Source: Heliopora coerulea (lineage: Eukaryota > Cnidaria > Anthozoa > Scleralcyonacea > Helioporidae). From it: 64,000 bases of DNA. This document shows, in pieces, positions 11,625 through 23,059 of this stretch (positions within the stretch are counted from its first letter, which is position 1; each line of letters opens with the position of its first letter). The position numbers and the translations under genes were made by a program. The stretch is taken from positions 62,001-126,000 of the forward strand of contig JASJOG010000433.1 in assembly GCA_030142905.1 (NCBI GenBank), read 5' to 3'. The notes under the pieces were generated by a model, which saw only the letters and a program-made list of their open reading frames with translations, was not told the origin of the DNA and did no database searches.

Positions 11625-11873
11625 ATGGCTTTCTTGCTTGCTGAAACCTTGGCTTTTCTTGCTACCATTTTCTGGCAAATGCTTAAGGCAATCGTAATGT
11701 TGTTCATTCCGTCCTCAGAGAAGGACGTCAGTAATGAAATTGTATTGATAACTGGGGCAGGAAGTGGCATCGGTCGTCTGATGGCTTACCGTTTTGCTGC
11801 TCGCGGCTCTTTTGTTGTTTGTGTCGACATCCATGAACTAGAATCTACCTATCCGTGTTTTCTTCTACAATAA
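11625..11873 (+). CDS. SDR16C/retinol-dehydrogenase-like short-chain dehydrogenase, first exon
   Basis: The ATG at 11625 opens MAFLLAETLAFLATIFWQ, a hydrophobic N-terminal anchor of the type that fixes these enzymes to ER or lipid-droplet membranes. It is followed by SNEIVLITGAGSGIGRLMAY, the Rossmann-fold TGxxxGIG dinucleotide-binding motif, and FVVCVDIH, the beta-2 strand ending in the Asp that selects NAD(H). The pattern fits the SDR16C (RDHE2) and 17-beta-HSD11/13 group, which oxidise retinol or steroids. The frame stops at 11873, but the true exon should end earlier at a GT donor after about VDIH; I cannot fix it. The catalytic YxxxK exon and the rest of the roughly 300-residue protein were not found, so they lie in distant exons or are lost. 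Confidence 0.75.
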   Translation: MAFLLAETLAFLATIFWQMLKAIVMLFIPSSEKDVSNEIVLITGAGSGIGRLMAYRFAARGSFVVCVDIHELESTYPCFLLQ

Positions 11874-13358
11874 AAATTGTGTAAATAAAAGATGAAAAAG
11901 GCTAACAAATGGTTTAAATAGGGACGGCTGCGAGCTTAACTCTAGTTTGCCCAGAGAACTGTACTACTCGTTGGTGGGTCGCAGTATAATTTTTCGAGTG
12001 TTAAAAATTTGCAGTCGCAAAAACTGCTGTAGGCGTTCACCTCCAAGAGAAATTTCTGGCTATACACTTCTGACAAAGTCATGCCAGACCTGGTGATTCG
12101 CTTTTTCTTAATTTGGTGATTAGTGCCATTTATCGGCACGCAACTGGTTTAGATTGTTGCAGATAAATGGCAACTCACATATTTATTTACCATTTGAAAT
12201 GTTAGGCGCTTAAATAATCTAGCTGGCATTTATTTGCCTTGCAGGCCAAAATGTCATTTGACTTGATCTCGGTCAAGGAAATCCGTGTTTTGGTTGATGA
12301 ACGCAACTCCAAGTCTGCATAGATCTATTTACGTGTATCTTTTGTTTGGCTCGTCAGAAATTTCTGTGAGTGGGGCTAACGTCGAACACGATCTATATCG
12401 AAGGGTTTTACAGAGCATGTTAGATTTTGACTTTTGGGATAATAGTGGGCGCACTGAACCACCAAACTTCCCTTTGCTGCGCCACTGTCTTTTGTTATCA
12501 AATGCGCTGTACTTACAAAATGGTGGCCATGGCTTTTGTTAGACATCAACCTTACTATTTGTCTGGAAGGCTCATGTGAACAGTTTTTTTTTTATCTTTT
12601 TGTCGATATACAGAACCATTGACGAAGATGCATGGAGATTTAAAGAATGTTATTTAAAGGATTTTTGTTGTTGTTTTTTTTCTTTTCGAACGCACTTCTC
12701 GGGTGTTTAGACACTTTATAATACCAATCCTGCTGTTAAGCCTGTATCATGACGATTAACGTTAGTTTTGTAATTTAACTTCTGGGTTGCGCGCAATCTC
12801 ATGAAAATGAATTTGTGTACCATCGTGTAATTGTTAGTCAATTTAGACTTTTTAAAGAGCATATAAAATACTGAATGTTTAATTAGTGATAAGTGCAATA
12901 GCCGATTCCCCTGTTACCGAATCTGTTTTGAAATGACATTTGTGATGTTGATGCAAGCAAGTGTCGAACATGCTATTAGGGAGTAGCACCGCAGTGTTGT
13001 GGTCGTTACATTCATCGGACGTAACTAGGGAGGCTGGCTGTTAGTGGCGTGGTGGCCTTTGGTTTCGATGGGAGGCCTGGAATTGTTGTAGAGTTGAGAA
13101 TGGTATGATCAGACCAAATAAAAATATTGAAATCTGTGCTTTCATAGTTTCAGTTTTAGTTACGTTTTGGGCTAAATTTGTCTAAAAATGATAGCTGATC
13201 CTTAGTACGTGCCCTTTTTTTTTCCCTATGAAAGCGTGCAACCTTTGTATTATTATATTTTTAGTTTATAACAATCATTGTAATAGGTAGCTATTAGATT
13301 TGGTTATAATGCGCATGTGAACATATTTGCGTGCTAACGTGCACAATATAAGTTTAAA
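11874..13358. other. intron or intergenic DNA after SDR exon 1
   Basis: Mostly unassigned. At 12243-12322 a good acceptor (TTTATTTGCCTTGCAG) precedes about 26 codons ending in TAG (AKMSFDLISVKEIRVLVDER...), and an AATAAA-like signal lies near 13117. This could be a terminal exon, but I recognise no family and no link to the SDR. Confidence 0.3.
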
Positions 13359-13382
13359 ATTATTATTATTATTATTATTATG
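13359..13382. repeat. (ATT)n microsatellite
   Basis: A pure ATT run of eight units. No retroelement 3' end is recognisable next to it. Confidence 0.85.
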
Positions 13383-13647
13383 AATAATAAGTTTTATTAC
13401 TGAAAAATGAAATGAATATGGAAAAGAAAACCCTGTTAAATCAATGTGATAAACTATTGAAAGAGTAGCTGAGCTACTTGAATGGAAATTTTATAATAGC
13501 TTTTATTCATTTGAGTTATTCCACAATAAACCGTCTTGTCAATTTAGTCTGACGTCTAAAATAAAAAAGCAGAAAATCCTAACATTTCTAGCAAAGGTCC
13601 ATTGTCATCGCAGAAAACGTTAGGTTTTCCTGTATTATTTTCCAACA

Positions 13648-13776
13648 GTAAAGAATAAAACACAGACCGAAAATTGTCATCTTGTCACTTGATATTCAAG
13701 TTGGAACAAGAAACAGACAAGTTGAAAACGGTAATATTTCGGCTCTATTTCAGAGTCATCATCAGACCAAGATGTT
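13648..13776 (-). repeat. left inverted terminal repeat of the Penelope-like element
   Basis: Reverse complement of 16553-16683 with only a few differences (TGAATATCAAGTGAC versus TGAAAATCAAGTCAC and single-base gaps). Includes a hammerhead-type core on the minus strand. Confidence 0.85.
13737..13765 (-). ncRNA. hammerhead-ribozyme-like core (left terminal repeat)
   Basis: On the minus strand: CTGATGA, a short stem II (CTCT...AGAG), then CCGAAA, the two conserved boxes of hammerhead ribozymes. The third strand with the cleavage site (UH) was not firmly placed, so self-cleavage is inferred from the known association of hammerheads with Penelope-like terminal repeats. Confidence 0.5.
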
Positions 13777-15137
13777 GATGATTAGATGATTAAAGACAAA
13801 AAGTCGGACATCTCCAATTTAACCAAGAAATCAGCTGATTTACGATACGAACTCACTTATCAAACTACCTGGATCAGATCACGACTCATTCTTCCATCCA
13901 TCAACCGACTGCTAACCCATGAGAAGAACCACATTTCTAAACGACAAAAAGCCAAAATCGACCTTCTTCCATCTCAAAAGAACACCATTGATGGACTACA
14001 ATCGAACCCAAATGAAACGATACTACATCTCTCCGGACAAGAACTCACTGTTGAGCAAATCGAAATTTTGAATCTGGGATTACGAAACGGTTTAGCGACT
14101 CGACCCAACAATTTGGAAATGATGTCTGTTTCTCAAGATATTTGGGACCAGTTGGAACGACTAGATCAGTTCAAATATGGGAACTTTGTGAATGAAAAAG
14201 TTAAGAACTCTTTACGTTCGTTTACTTATAACTTTATTGATTTAGACCTCGGTCAGTTTAATGTTGATCGCAGGCGAATCCATATTCTGAGGCATATGAG
14301 TGTCAATCTTGCTATACTTAAGCCGTATAAAGGTAATGGTATAGTTATTTTGGAACGGTCAGACTATATTAATTCTTTAACTTCTCTTTTCGATGACCCA
14401 GATCAGTTTAAGAAGATTCTCTCCGACCCCACCTACACCAGAATCACTTCTTTACAAGCATATCTTTCCACTCTTTTGAAACGTGGCGAAATCTCGGTAA
14501 GTGAGTTTAATTGTTTACGGCCTAAAAGTGCACATTTCGGCGGCGCACACGGGCTACCAAAAATTCACAAAACCTTTCAGTTAATTCCTAAATTCCGTCC
14601 GATCATTGACACAACCAATACTTCACACTATCATGTCGGCAAGTTTCTTTCGAATTTACTAAACCCTCTCAAGTTTAATGATTTTACGCTCCGTGACACG
14701 TTTCAAGCTGTTGATACCATCAAATCTGTACCCAAACATTTATTCGCGGAAGGATATCGATTTGTTTCATTTGATGTCGAGTCTCTTTTTACCAACGTTC
14801 CTCTGAAAAAAACTGTAAACATAATTTTAAAGCGTATTTTTGCCGAAAACCAAATACAAACTACTCTTACCAAACGCACCTTTAAAAAACTAATTTTGAA
14901 CTCTTGCACTAAAACCACCTTTTCCTTCAATAAACAACTGTACGAACAAGTTGACGGCGTGTCCATGCGATCGCCATTAGGTCCTGTCCTAGCCAATATT
15001 ATTCTTGCGGAATTTGAAAAAGAAATGGTTTCAGAGTTAATCAAATCTGGCATTTGATGTTTGAGAAACATGAGAGCTTGGATATATTGAGGTAGATGAA
15101 CGATCTTCAAGCTCGATACTCAGAAAATGATATCTGA

Positions 15138-15209
15138 GCGCCAGACGGGGATCGAACCCGCAACCTTCTGATGACCGGTTAGACGCTCTAACCATTGAGC
15201 TACTGAGAC
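15138..15209 (-). tRNA. tRNA-like module, left arm
   Basis: Reverse complement of the right-arm module with one visible change in the acceptor 3' strand (CTGGCGC versus CTGGGGC), which spoils one acceptor pair. A box TAGCTCAATGGTTAGAGC and B box GGTTCGATCCC are intact. Part of the foldback element, so not expected to serve translation. Confidence 0.5.
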
Positions 15210-15269
15210 TCAGATGCTGCTTAGGTCGCACATATATATATCGAATTTGCAACTTAGCTCGCCATCTGA

Positions 15270-15341
15270 GTCTCAGTAGCTCAATGGTTAGAGCGTCTAA
15301 CCGGTCATCAGAAGGTTGCGGGTTCGATCCCCGTCTGGGGC
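15270..15341 (+). tRNA. tRNA-like module, right arm
   Basis: A 72 nt sequence that folds as a full cloverleaf by eye: acceptor GTCTCAG with CTGGGGC (7 pairs, two G-U), D arm GCTC...GAGC, anticodon stem TCTAA/TCAGA (one mismatch), T arm GCGGG-TTCGATC-CCCGT. The seven-base anticodon loop CCGGTCA would give GGT, but position 33 is C where T is normal, so the identity is uncertain. It lies inside a mobile foldback and is best seen as a SINE head with an internal pol III promoter. Confidence 0.55.
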
Positions 15342-16563
15342 TCAGATATCATTTTCTGAGTATCGAGCTTGAAGATCGTTCATCTACCTCAAATCTGGCA
15401 TCATAAAATTTTACCGACGCTATGTTGATGATACTTTGGCACTCGTTAAACCCGATAATATTCCTTTCGTATTATCCAAATTTAACAATTTCGACAAAAA
15501 CCTAAAGTTCACGGTTGATAGCTTTTCCGATGGTAACATTCATTTTCTTGATTTAAAAATCTGACAATGACATCGATGTGTATCGGAAAGATACTCACAC
15601 CGGCCAATACACCCACTATTCCAGCTTTGAACCCTTTAGTCGCAAAGTCACTTGGATGAACTCTTTGTTTTACTGCGCCTTCAAAATATGCAGCAGCTCT
15701 TTGTTACTCAACCGGCAAATTCATTCGCTCAGATCCTTTATGTCTTGGATTGGTATTTCAGCCAAAGTTAGAAACTTCCTCATTAAAAAACTCAAAGCCA
15801 AGCATTTCGGCAACTCCACCTCTTCCAACAAGTCTTTTGGTGACAATGATCCCAAAATTTGGCTAAGACTTCCCTACCTTGGTAAACAAGGTGAATTTCT
15901 TGTTCGAAACTTAATTAAAAAACTACGGCGTAACCTAAATGTTAAAGTTAATTTTGTTGTCATTTATCAAACCAAAAAAACTGCCTTTTTCGTTTCTAAT
16001 AAAGATAAAATACCCGACCTTTCTCGAAACAACGTCATTTATGAAATCACTTGTCCTGGTTGTAATAACAAATATATTGGCAAAACAGAGCGCTGTCTAA
16101 AAACTCGCCTTTCGAAACACTCTTACAACATCAACACCACCGCTGTAGCACAACATCTTCTCAACTGTTCTTGCAAACGTCAATTCTCTCTTTGATAATC
16201 TTAACTCCTTTCCGCCTTCCCAATCATATCTCAATAATTTTATCTTTAATAACTTTAAGATAGTTAATTCTTGTAATTTCAGTAGTTCGAACCTATTACT
16301 TATTTCAGAAGCTTTCTTAATCAAACTTAATAAGCCCGGAATGAACAGTAGCCTAAAGGCCAGCAAAGAACTTTCACTTTTCGTCTGATCCGACATTTCC
16401 ATATTTCTCAGCCACTCGACAATTGTCGGGCTTTTCTCTCGTCTAGCTGTCAATTTCACATGTGTTAATATCCGACTATGTTAATTTCGTTGTAAATAAC
16501 CGATGACATCAGCCTTGTAATTACATACATATATAACGTAGTGAGCTTTGTAAACATCTTGGT

Positions 16564-16592
16564 CTGATGATGACTCTGAAATAGAGCCGAAA
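16564..16592 (+). ncRNA. hammerhead-ribozyme-like core (right terminal repeat)
   Basis: CTGATGA at 16564-16570 and GAAA at 16589-16592 flank a short stem II (CTCT/AGAG) with a five-base loop. Mirror copy of the left-repeat motif. The cleavage strand was not resolved. Confidence 0.5.
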
Positions 16593-16683
16593 TATTACCG
16601 TTTTCAACTTGTCTGTTTCTTGTTCCAACTTGAAAATCAAGTCACAAGATGATCAATTTTCGGTCTGTGTTTTATTCTTTACT

Positions 16684-19600
16684 TTTTCAAATTGTCCTCT
16701 GGTTGTGATTCTCCAACAGTTTCCTTTTGTTTTGATTTATTACACTTCATCTAACATTGGTTGCGCAATTTTATACTTTTGTATCATGTATATTCTTTAA
16801 ATGTTGTTTTCCTAAAACCCACCATACTCAAAAAAGGCAAGGAGTTATCTCGGTTTGACGCAGCGAAATTATCGAGCGGTCCTATATTTTAGACGCCCTT
16901 ATATTGCTATTCTTCTCTTTTCTAAAATCTTCACGGGGATGGCCGAGCCCTATCTTGCTGCACGTGCCACCACGTTACTTGATGCTGTCTTAACTTTTTA
17001 CAGTATTCTAATGTAAACCTTTTGATGAACTGATAATTTCAAGGACTTAAAAGTAATAAAAGATCTGTAATGATTACAACTTATGAGAAGAAAATTTTTA
17101 CTGAAGGGTTCATGCTGAGCATGCGTTAGCCATTTCATTACCTTGAGATTTAAAAAAACATCATTCACTATCTTCCTTTAAAAGTCGTATCCCGGAAGGT
17201 TGCAATTGGCCACTGCTTCGGTGTTACTCGTGTTGATTGCTCCTTTTGTCCATTAGCGGTCCAGTACCCCCATTGGTGAGATTTCACGTTTCAATGTGTA
17301 GAATTAAGATTTTCTGTTGACTTGAGTAATTCAGGTTAACCTTGAAACGGTTGCTTAATAGTACCCTACGCTTGATTCTAAAATCCAAATTACGCATTCA
17401 ACGTACGGTTGTGGATATCGTGGACGGCATTTCTAAATTATTGCAACTCTAAAAAAAAAAAAAAAACCGGTGACGAAACAAAAGAAAAAAGCAGTTGTTT
17501 GGCGCAAGATTGAAATGCTCGTAAAATTTTTTTCAACAGGAATTGACAAGTATTGTAATCGGTGAAAACTCGTGCTAGTTTTGGTGAATTAGCGTGCGTA
17601 TTGTTATACTCGCTTGAACCCAATTGATATACTTTTTCACATTAAATCACAGGATATTTGAATCGGTGAGTCTTCAACTTGAATTAATTACTGAAGTGAC
17701 AGGGTTCCTGTGGGGAATATTTAAAACATTACGACCACCATCTGGTATGACCATCGACCATGTAGTTTCTTAACAATCTCGGTAGAGTTTGGAAAATAGT
17801 GTACATGACTATTCTGACAATTTTTGATCCGAAATTTTGAAGGAGGTATCCGTTGCTATCAAAAGAAGCTCTTTTCAGCACATCCGTTGCATTTGGAATT
17901 TAGTTGGGCTACGTAAGTGCAACATCTTATTGACAAAAATGTGGAGAAATTTTGAAGCTTTTGGATGACGTATGTATGACAGATATGCAAGGAAGCAAGC
18001 GCATAAAATCTTCAGTAAAAAGGTTCTTTCGATAAGTATATCCTGTACACCTTGTATCCCAGTGATGTTAATGTGATTCTTGTAGAACTGGCTGGATTCA
18101 GTAAACTTTGCTTCTCGTTATGTGCGTTTGAGTTGTTCCAAAACAATATTTTTCAATAAAGTTCTAACCAATTACTTCCCATAGACTGGTAAATAGTTTT
18201 TTTCCGACTTTAGTTAACTCGAATAAAGTCACGTGCTGTGAGCCTACTCAAGGGCTAGGTTCCAGGGCAGTTATGGTACGACGGAGCTCTAAGACAATGT
18301 CCTGACTATTGAATTCTATGAAAACAGGAAGCCCAACTGCCATTCAAAACGTCAAGCGAAAAGTGGCAAACATCAGGGACATGTGGGCTGTAAGTTGCAG
18401 TCCCCTACGCGGTCATTTAGACGTCAGTTTAACATAAATCAATGTAAAACTGAAGACAATCTTATCGTCTGACGATCTTATCGAAACTGACGATCGAGAA
18501 GGCAACCATGTCCGCCATTTTTTTACTTCAATTGTCTGGTTCAATCATTGATTAAAGTCACTATTGCAGCGTAATAAGAGGTCACTGGCACTTACAGGGT
18601 TTTACGACCCATTCAGGTGGGCCTTATAGGCCCCTTGAGAAATGTATTGCATCACGTGGCAATGGAGAGTTCCAAAACTTTGAATATGACACCAACTCAT
18701 TTCATTACCAAATTAATGAACGGGAGATGAAGAATCTAACCATTTTCATTCGCACATCCATTGTTCGGCCTCGAAATTTCATTGCGTTCGCTTTAATGCC
18801 TTGGGCAAAATAGTTCGACAAATGTGACAAAATCGCATAAAAAAGTTGATTTAATTACACAATGAGATGCGCCCTTCTAAATTTTAACGTACACAAGGAA
18901 AAAGGCACCCGAATGGTCGCTTTTAAATCTCAGTAATTTACTACTATGGTATTATCTTTTGAAGCGACATGTTTTTGTGAAGTGTTTCTCAAGCTTCTAG
19001 TTTTTGCGATCCTCCTCTGCACAATCACGAAAAGTTTAGCAATCCCTACCACGCGTTGCAACACGACCGCTGCTTACCTACTCTTGACCAGATCGCGCAC
19101 AAGCGCAACAATAACGATGAATTCAAGGTTTAGTCAAAAAGTGTGTATTATCCATTGACTGATATCGATGCCTCATTCTAGTTCGGGGTAAGAATTACGT
19201 TTGATTCGACTGCTCTCGTCTGGGTTATTGTCTCTTCTGCTGGAAACGTCACCGCAAACTGTCAATCTCATAACCTCCTTTAAGATTGTCCTTGTGCCTT
19301 TGAGGAGTCTTGATTCCGTTTTTGAGAAATACTTCTCCTCAAAAGACTTTGATAAATCTTATGATTCCAGTTAAAGTCAAACAGAAATTAAGGATTTAAT
19401 CATCGATGACTCTCCAAACAACTTTGTAGAGCCCGGACTTTCCAAAAACGCAGTCGGTACTATACAGCAGTGATATTTTTGACGCAAGCTAATGCCAGTA
19501 TTAAGGTATGTGACAAGCTATACAGCATGATGTTCGCCTTGCAACGAAGCCCCTTGAGCTTGAAGTTTTCGCAGCATCTTATGGTTAGTCTTTAAGGAAG

Positions 19601-20254
19601 ACTATCTGTTTTCAATATATACAAATAATCTTGTCAATCTGGTTATAAAGTTGGTATTCCGGAACTCTGTTCATAGTATTACGTAAAAACACGTGATACT
19701 TCTTTACTTACTGAAGAAAATAGTACAGGTTCTTGATAGATTTCATGAGCCTGTGATTGAGGATCTACAAATGTGCATGGTATACTACTGGAGACACTTC
19801 GTTATGGGGTGTATGTCGTTCAGTAATACACTGACATTAAGCGACTACCAGCTGACGCGCACTAAAAAAGTAAGTCCGCTGTCAGTTACATCGTCATAAT
19901 AGCTATATTAATGCACAGGAAGTGTAGAGTTTCATTAAGTTTTCTTTTTTTGTTATGTACACCAAGGCTACCATGGTCCAAGTCATCTGAACTTTCAGAA
20001 AATGGACGAAAAAAGATCTGAAATCAGTAGGCTTTTGGTAGGAATATATCACATGGTACAAAATCCATTGCACTTGAAAGGAAAGGAATGTAAACACGAT
20101 CAAAAGCAAAAGAAAATCGTGCTTCAGTGATTTGTATATTTTTGTTTATGATCATGTTTACTTTCCTTGGCCCTCCACTACAGCAGATTTTGTACCATGT
20201 GATACATTCCTGGAAAAAGCCCGTCAGCCGAATCGGCTACAGAAAATAGATCTC
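16684..20254. other. long stretch without recognised genes
   Basis: AT-rich DNA with scattered short ORFs. An A-run lies at 17451-17466. A frame at 18946-19158 starts with a signal-peptide-like segment (FLKLLVFAILLCTITKSLA) but has no further support. I recognise no domain, repeat family or RNA gene. Confidence 0.4.
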
Positions 20255-20312
20255 TGCTGTCTCTCTCTCTATGTATATCTCTATCTATATCTATCTCTAT
20301 CTCTATGCATAT
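20255..20312. repeat. CTAT/CT-rich microsatellite
   Basis: Interrupted CTCTAT and CTATAT units. Confidence 0.75.
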
Positions 20313-20435
20313 GTTTATATTTACATCTAAATAAAAATTAACGGCAGATTCCAGTGTCTTGTCGAGCTTGTGTTTTTGCGTGTGCATGCATACACATCGT
20401 GATGATACGAGAATAAGATACTGCGTGGACAGTGT

Positions 20436-20940
20436 TAAAGTAAAAAGTTCAAAGGTTGGTAACTGTCGTGACTGATTGCAAAGAATTCTAACGTTTCGAG
20501 CAGAGGCCCTTCTTCAAAGACTCAAATGTGTTCTTAAACAAGAGTAACAACTACATAAGGCTATATACGAGATGAGTCGTGTGACGGAAAGTTAACCAGT
20601 GAATCATGAGAAACAAAGGCAAACAAATCGGCGCGATTAGGTTATGACGATGAAGTCATTTACTATTTTGAATGACGATTAACAAACAGGCATTCCATGA
20701 AGCCATCAGTGCCGGTATGCTAATCGTTAAAAATAGCAAGTAACTTCCTTGTCGTTAGCTAGTCGTTTATTTGTTTGTTTTTGTTCTTCACATTTCTTTG
20801 GTTAACTTTTTGAATCGTTACTCGTTTTCATATAAAGCCTAGTGTGGTAGCTATTATTGTTTCAGAACACGTTTCACTCTCTGACGAATTGCTTTTTCTC
20901 GAAGCGTTAGAATTCTTTGCGATCGATCAGTTTATAAATC
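20436..20940. repeat. diverged inverted repeat with hammerhead-like ends
   Basis: The outer parts are inverted copies: GCAAAGAATTCTAACGTTTC at 20478-20497 mirrors GAAGCGTTAGAATTCTTTGC at 20900-20919, and further inside ACATAAGGCTATATA mirrors TATAAAGCCTAGTGT. The right end has CTGACGA (20881) and GAAG, a damaged hammerhead-type core. The left end has the matching CGTTTCGAG. This resembles paired terminal repeats of a non-autonomous Penelope-like element. No protein is encoded between them. Confidence 0.5.
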
Positions 20941-21639
20941 ATCAGAAAATGTTGCAATCCTATGCAGGGGCAACATCTATTTGAAATGAGGCGACAAAAT
21001 TTAAAATGATACTGAAAATCTTACAAAGAATTAGGTGAGACATTTTATATAGAAGTTACATAATAAGCATTTATGATCATATATAAAATAGAATGTAAGT
21101 TAAAATAATCGCAAACAGCACACGTCTGACGGAGTAACAGCGGAACTTCCTTTCCAGTTTGAAATGCGCCTTTTGAAAATCCGCATTCGACTTTAACGGA
21201 AATTGAGGACAATGTCGAACACAAATTGCCAAGTCTAACATGCATGCAAAACCTAGGACTTTTTCCAGTCTTGTCAAAGGTCAATCATCTTGCACAATGA
21301 TCAAGCATTAGTGCTGTCATACGCACAAAATGCCATTTAACCTTGCCGTATTGTTGTTACGTCATAGTATTTTTATTCTACCGCCAAATGCTTTTACTCA
21401 GCTGAGTGCCATTTCATCTGTCTCGAAGGGTTAAAACCTATCTGGATTAATATTTTCAGTTTTACGGTGTACATTTTTTGTGGTGTTTCATTCTGGCAAA
21501 TGCCCGTGGCTTTTACTTACCCCAGGAAAATTTAGGAGGCTCAAAAGGTTGAGAAACTATGAAATTTCCCTGTTTAAAATATTGGATCTCTCTTAGAGAT
21601 TATTCATTTCAAACGAGTAAAATTGTCTAGCTACAACGT

Positions 21640-21808
21640 TACGGCCGAATTCTATTGGGTGTAAAAAGTCGCGAGGGTGACAATTCTATTGTGAAAAGGT
21701 TGACTTGAAGTCAACTTTTCCGCGCGACATTTTGCGTCAGCCAATATTAGCCAATCGACTCAAAGAACAAGATCATCCTTGCTACTTTTTACACGCACTG
21801 GAAATCGG
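21640..21808. mobile_element. MITE-like element with about 30 bp imperfect inverted ends
   Basis: The left end GGCCGAATTCTATTGGGTGT and the right end, read in reverse complement as GGCCGATTTCCAGTGCGTGT, share GTGTAAAAAGT beyond. A second palindrome, GTTGACTTGAAGTCAAC, lies inside. About 170 bp, non-coding. Confidence 0.55.
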
Positions 21809-21869
21809 CCTTAAGCCAGAATAAAAAAAGCAATTGAAGTCTTGTGTTGCTGGCCGAAAGAGAAAATGA

Positions 21870-21983
21870 TATTAGATATAACTCTTCCCTGGCGGAAACC
21901 CTCGCATTGATAAGTTTGATAACTCGTCTGGCGTTGGCCGTAGCAAAATAATAGAAGTCTTATATTGCCGAGAAAGAGTTAAT
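21870..21983. repeat. dispersed repeat, copy 1 (second copy near 58.6 kb)
   Basis: Shares the order CTCTTCC/CTGGCGGAA...CTGGCGTT.GCC...GTAAAATA..AGAAGTCTTAT...AGTTAAT with 58571-58678. The ends AACTCTTCCCTGGC and (reversed) AACTCTTTCTCGGC are roughly inverted, as in a small MITE. Confidence 0.55.
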
Positions 21984-22715
21984 GGAAGGTATAAAGAACG
22001 GAATATATGCCTCATATACAACCAGACGTAGACTCGCAGTGACAGCTAATCAGTACGTTTAGTGCACCAGGGTCGCGAGGGATTGTTTTCAAGGGGCGTG
22101 TGAGATCGACCACCCTGGAGTATGCGTTAGCGCCATCAACAGAACTAAGTCTTTCACTGAAGGGCTTCATTGTAAATGTTTTATAATTTTTTAAATTTAA
22201 AATAGATCTTTTAATAAAATCTTAAATTTAAATGATCCATAATAATTGGAAGTAACATGTTCGTTGGCAGGGGGAACAGGCATTTGCCCTATTCAGTCTT
22301 GATAGGCCAAATCAGCTTCCTCCCCTCATGGCTTATTTTTTATCGACTCTCATTTGAAAAGGAGCTGGCATAAGTAATTTTCAGACTCGTCCCACGATTT
22401 TACGCGGAACATTTTCATGTTAATTTCTTCACACAGATGACAATGTTGTGCGCTGCTGAAATTCCAAGGTTTTCAATGTTTTTCCTTTCATTCAAACAAG
22501 GAAATACGTTTCTCTTTGAGGGTCTAAATTAAAGGTATGACATATCTCTATGACCTTATCCTAAAGTTTTAAATCCAATTACTCCTTCAGTTTATTCCGA
22601 AATTTCAAATTTTTTTTCGTTTTGGTAGTGTATAACGTTCTTCTAAAGGATTGTGCGAATTTTTGTCTCGTCAGTGTTGCTTTATCTTCTAATGTTTGTT
22701 GTCACAAGTTGGAGT

Positions 22716-22984
22716 CCTATAAAATTGCAGTTCTCCGAATACCATGTCTCACACTACAGGACTGATTATGCATTTTCCAACACTCGATGCAGGTCGCCAC
22801 GATTTTGACGTCATTTTAATTCAAATGGTGCCAAGGGTAACAGAAGCCTTGGTCACGTTCCTTCGTCAGTCTTTCCCTGAACGGACTCAAAAGAAAGGCA
22901 ATGTTTGTAAGGTAGGGGATGGGTATATGCGGTTACATATTTAAAAAGGAGGAATATGGTATTCGGAGAACTGCAGTTATACTG
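22716..22984. mobile_element. MITE-like element, about 29 bp inverted ends
   Basis: GCAGTTCTCCGAATACCAT near 22727-22745 is mirrored by ATGGTATTCGGAGAACTGC at 22956-22974. About 270 bp. The short ORF inside has no recognisable product. Confidence 0.6.
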
Positions 22985-23059
22985 CAAGTAAGTACTTTTG
23001 CATACATTTTCATTCTTCTTCATACCATATGACATTACGGGATTCATTATGCATGTTTA

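Larger units (their letters stand above)
15054..15388. mobile_element. palindromic tRNA-headed foldback element, 13 bp target duplication
   Basis: A 335 bp insertion in the RT gene, flanked by direct repeats TCAAATCTGGCAT at 15041-15053 and 15389-15401. It holds two near-identical arms in inverted orientation (about 15090-15220 and 15260-15388). Each arm is a tRNA-like cloverleaf followed by a hairpin tail (CTCAGATATCATTTTCTGAG) and TATCGAGCTTGAAGATCGTT. The tRNA 5' ends face each other across a spacer of about 50 bp that includes a short TA run. The left end carries about 36 extra bases. The duplication length suits LINE-driven target-primed insertion. I know no named family with this layout. 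Confidence 0.8.
13786..16388 (+). pseudogene. Penelope-like reverse transcriptase and GIY-YIG endonuclease (interrupted)
   Basis: Frame 13786-15052 gives the RT: NLAILKPYKGNGIVILERSD, AHFGGAHGLPKIHKTFQLIP, KFRPIIDTTNTSHYHVGKFL, FVSFDVESLFTNVPLKKTV (first catalytic Asp), VDGVSMRSPLGPVLANI. After the insertion the frame resumes at 15402 with KFYRRYVDDTLALVKPDNIP (catalytic YVDD), then HFLDLKI, a frameshift at about 15.56 kb, and 15578-16195. There the linker is followed by VIYEITCPGCNNKYIGKTER, a GIY-YIG nuclease with its Cys pair, R and H residues (RLSKHS). Another frameshift leads to a TGA at 16386-16388. All key residues are visible, and the breaks are the insertion and indels. Confidence 0.88.
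13648..16683 (+). mobile_element. Penelope-like element with inverted terminal repeats
   Basis: About 3.0 kb, bounded by roughly 130 bp inverted repeats (13648-13776 and 16553-16683) that are nearly identical after reverse complementing. Inside, the plus strand encodes a Penelope-type reverse transcriptase followed by a GIY-YIG endonuclease. Terminal repeats in inverted orientation and hammerhead-type motifs within them are known for this class. The coding region is split by a 335 bp tRNA-like foldback (15054-15388) and has frameshifts near 15.56 and 16.19 kb, so the element is inactive. Similarity of the two terminal repeats suggests a moderately recent insertion. Confidence 0.88.

Noticed and set aside
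12285..12542. 85-codon plus-strand ORF
   Set aside because: No domain, no splice logic in this frame, and a competing acceptor with another frame just upstream.
18946..19158. ORF with signal-peptide-like start
   Set aside because: A hydrophobic start alone is weak evidence, and no mature-domain pattern, splice support or homology was recognised.
22744..22944. 66-codon plus-strand ORF
   Set aside because: Lies wholly inside a MITE-like inverted repeat and has no domain.
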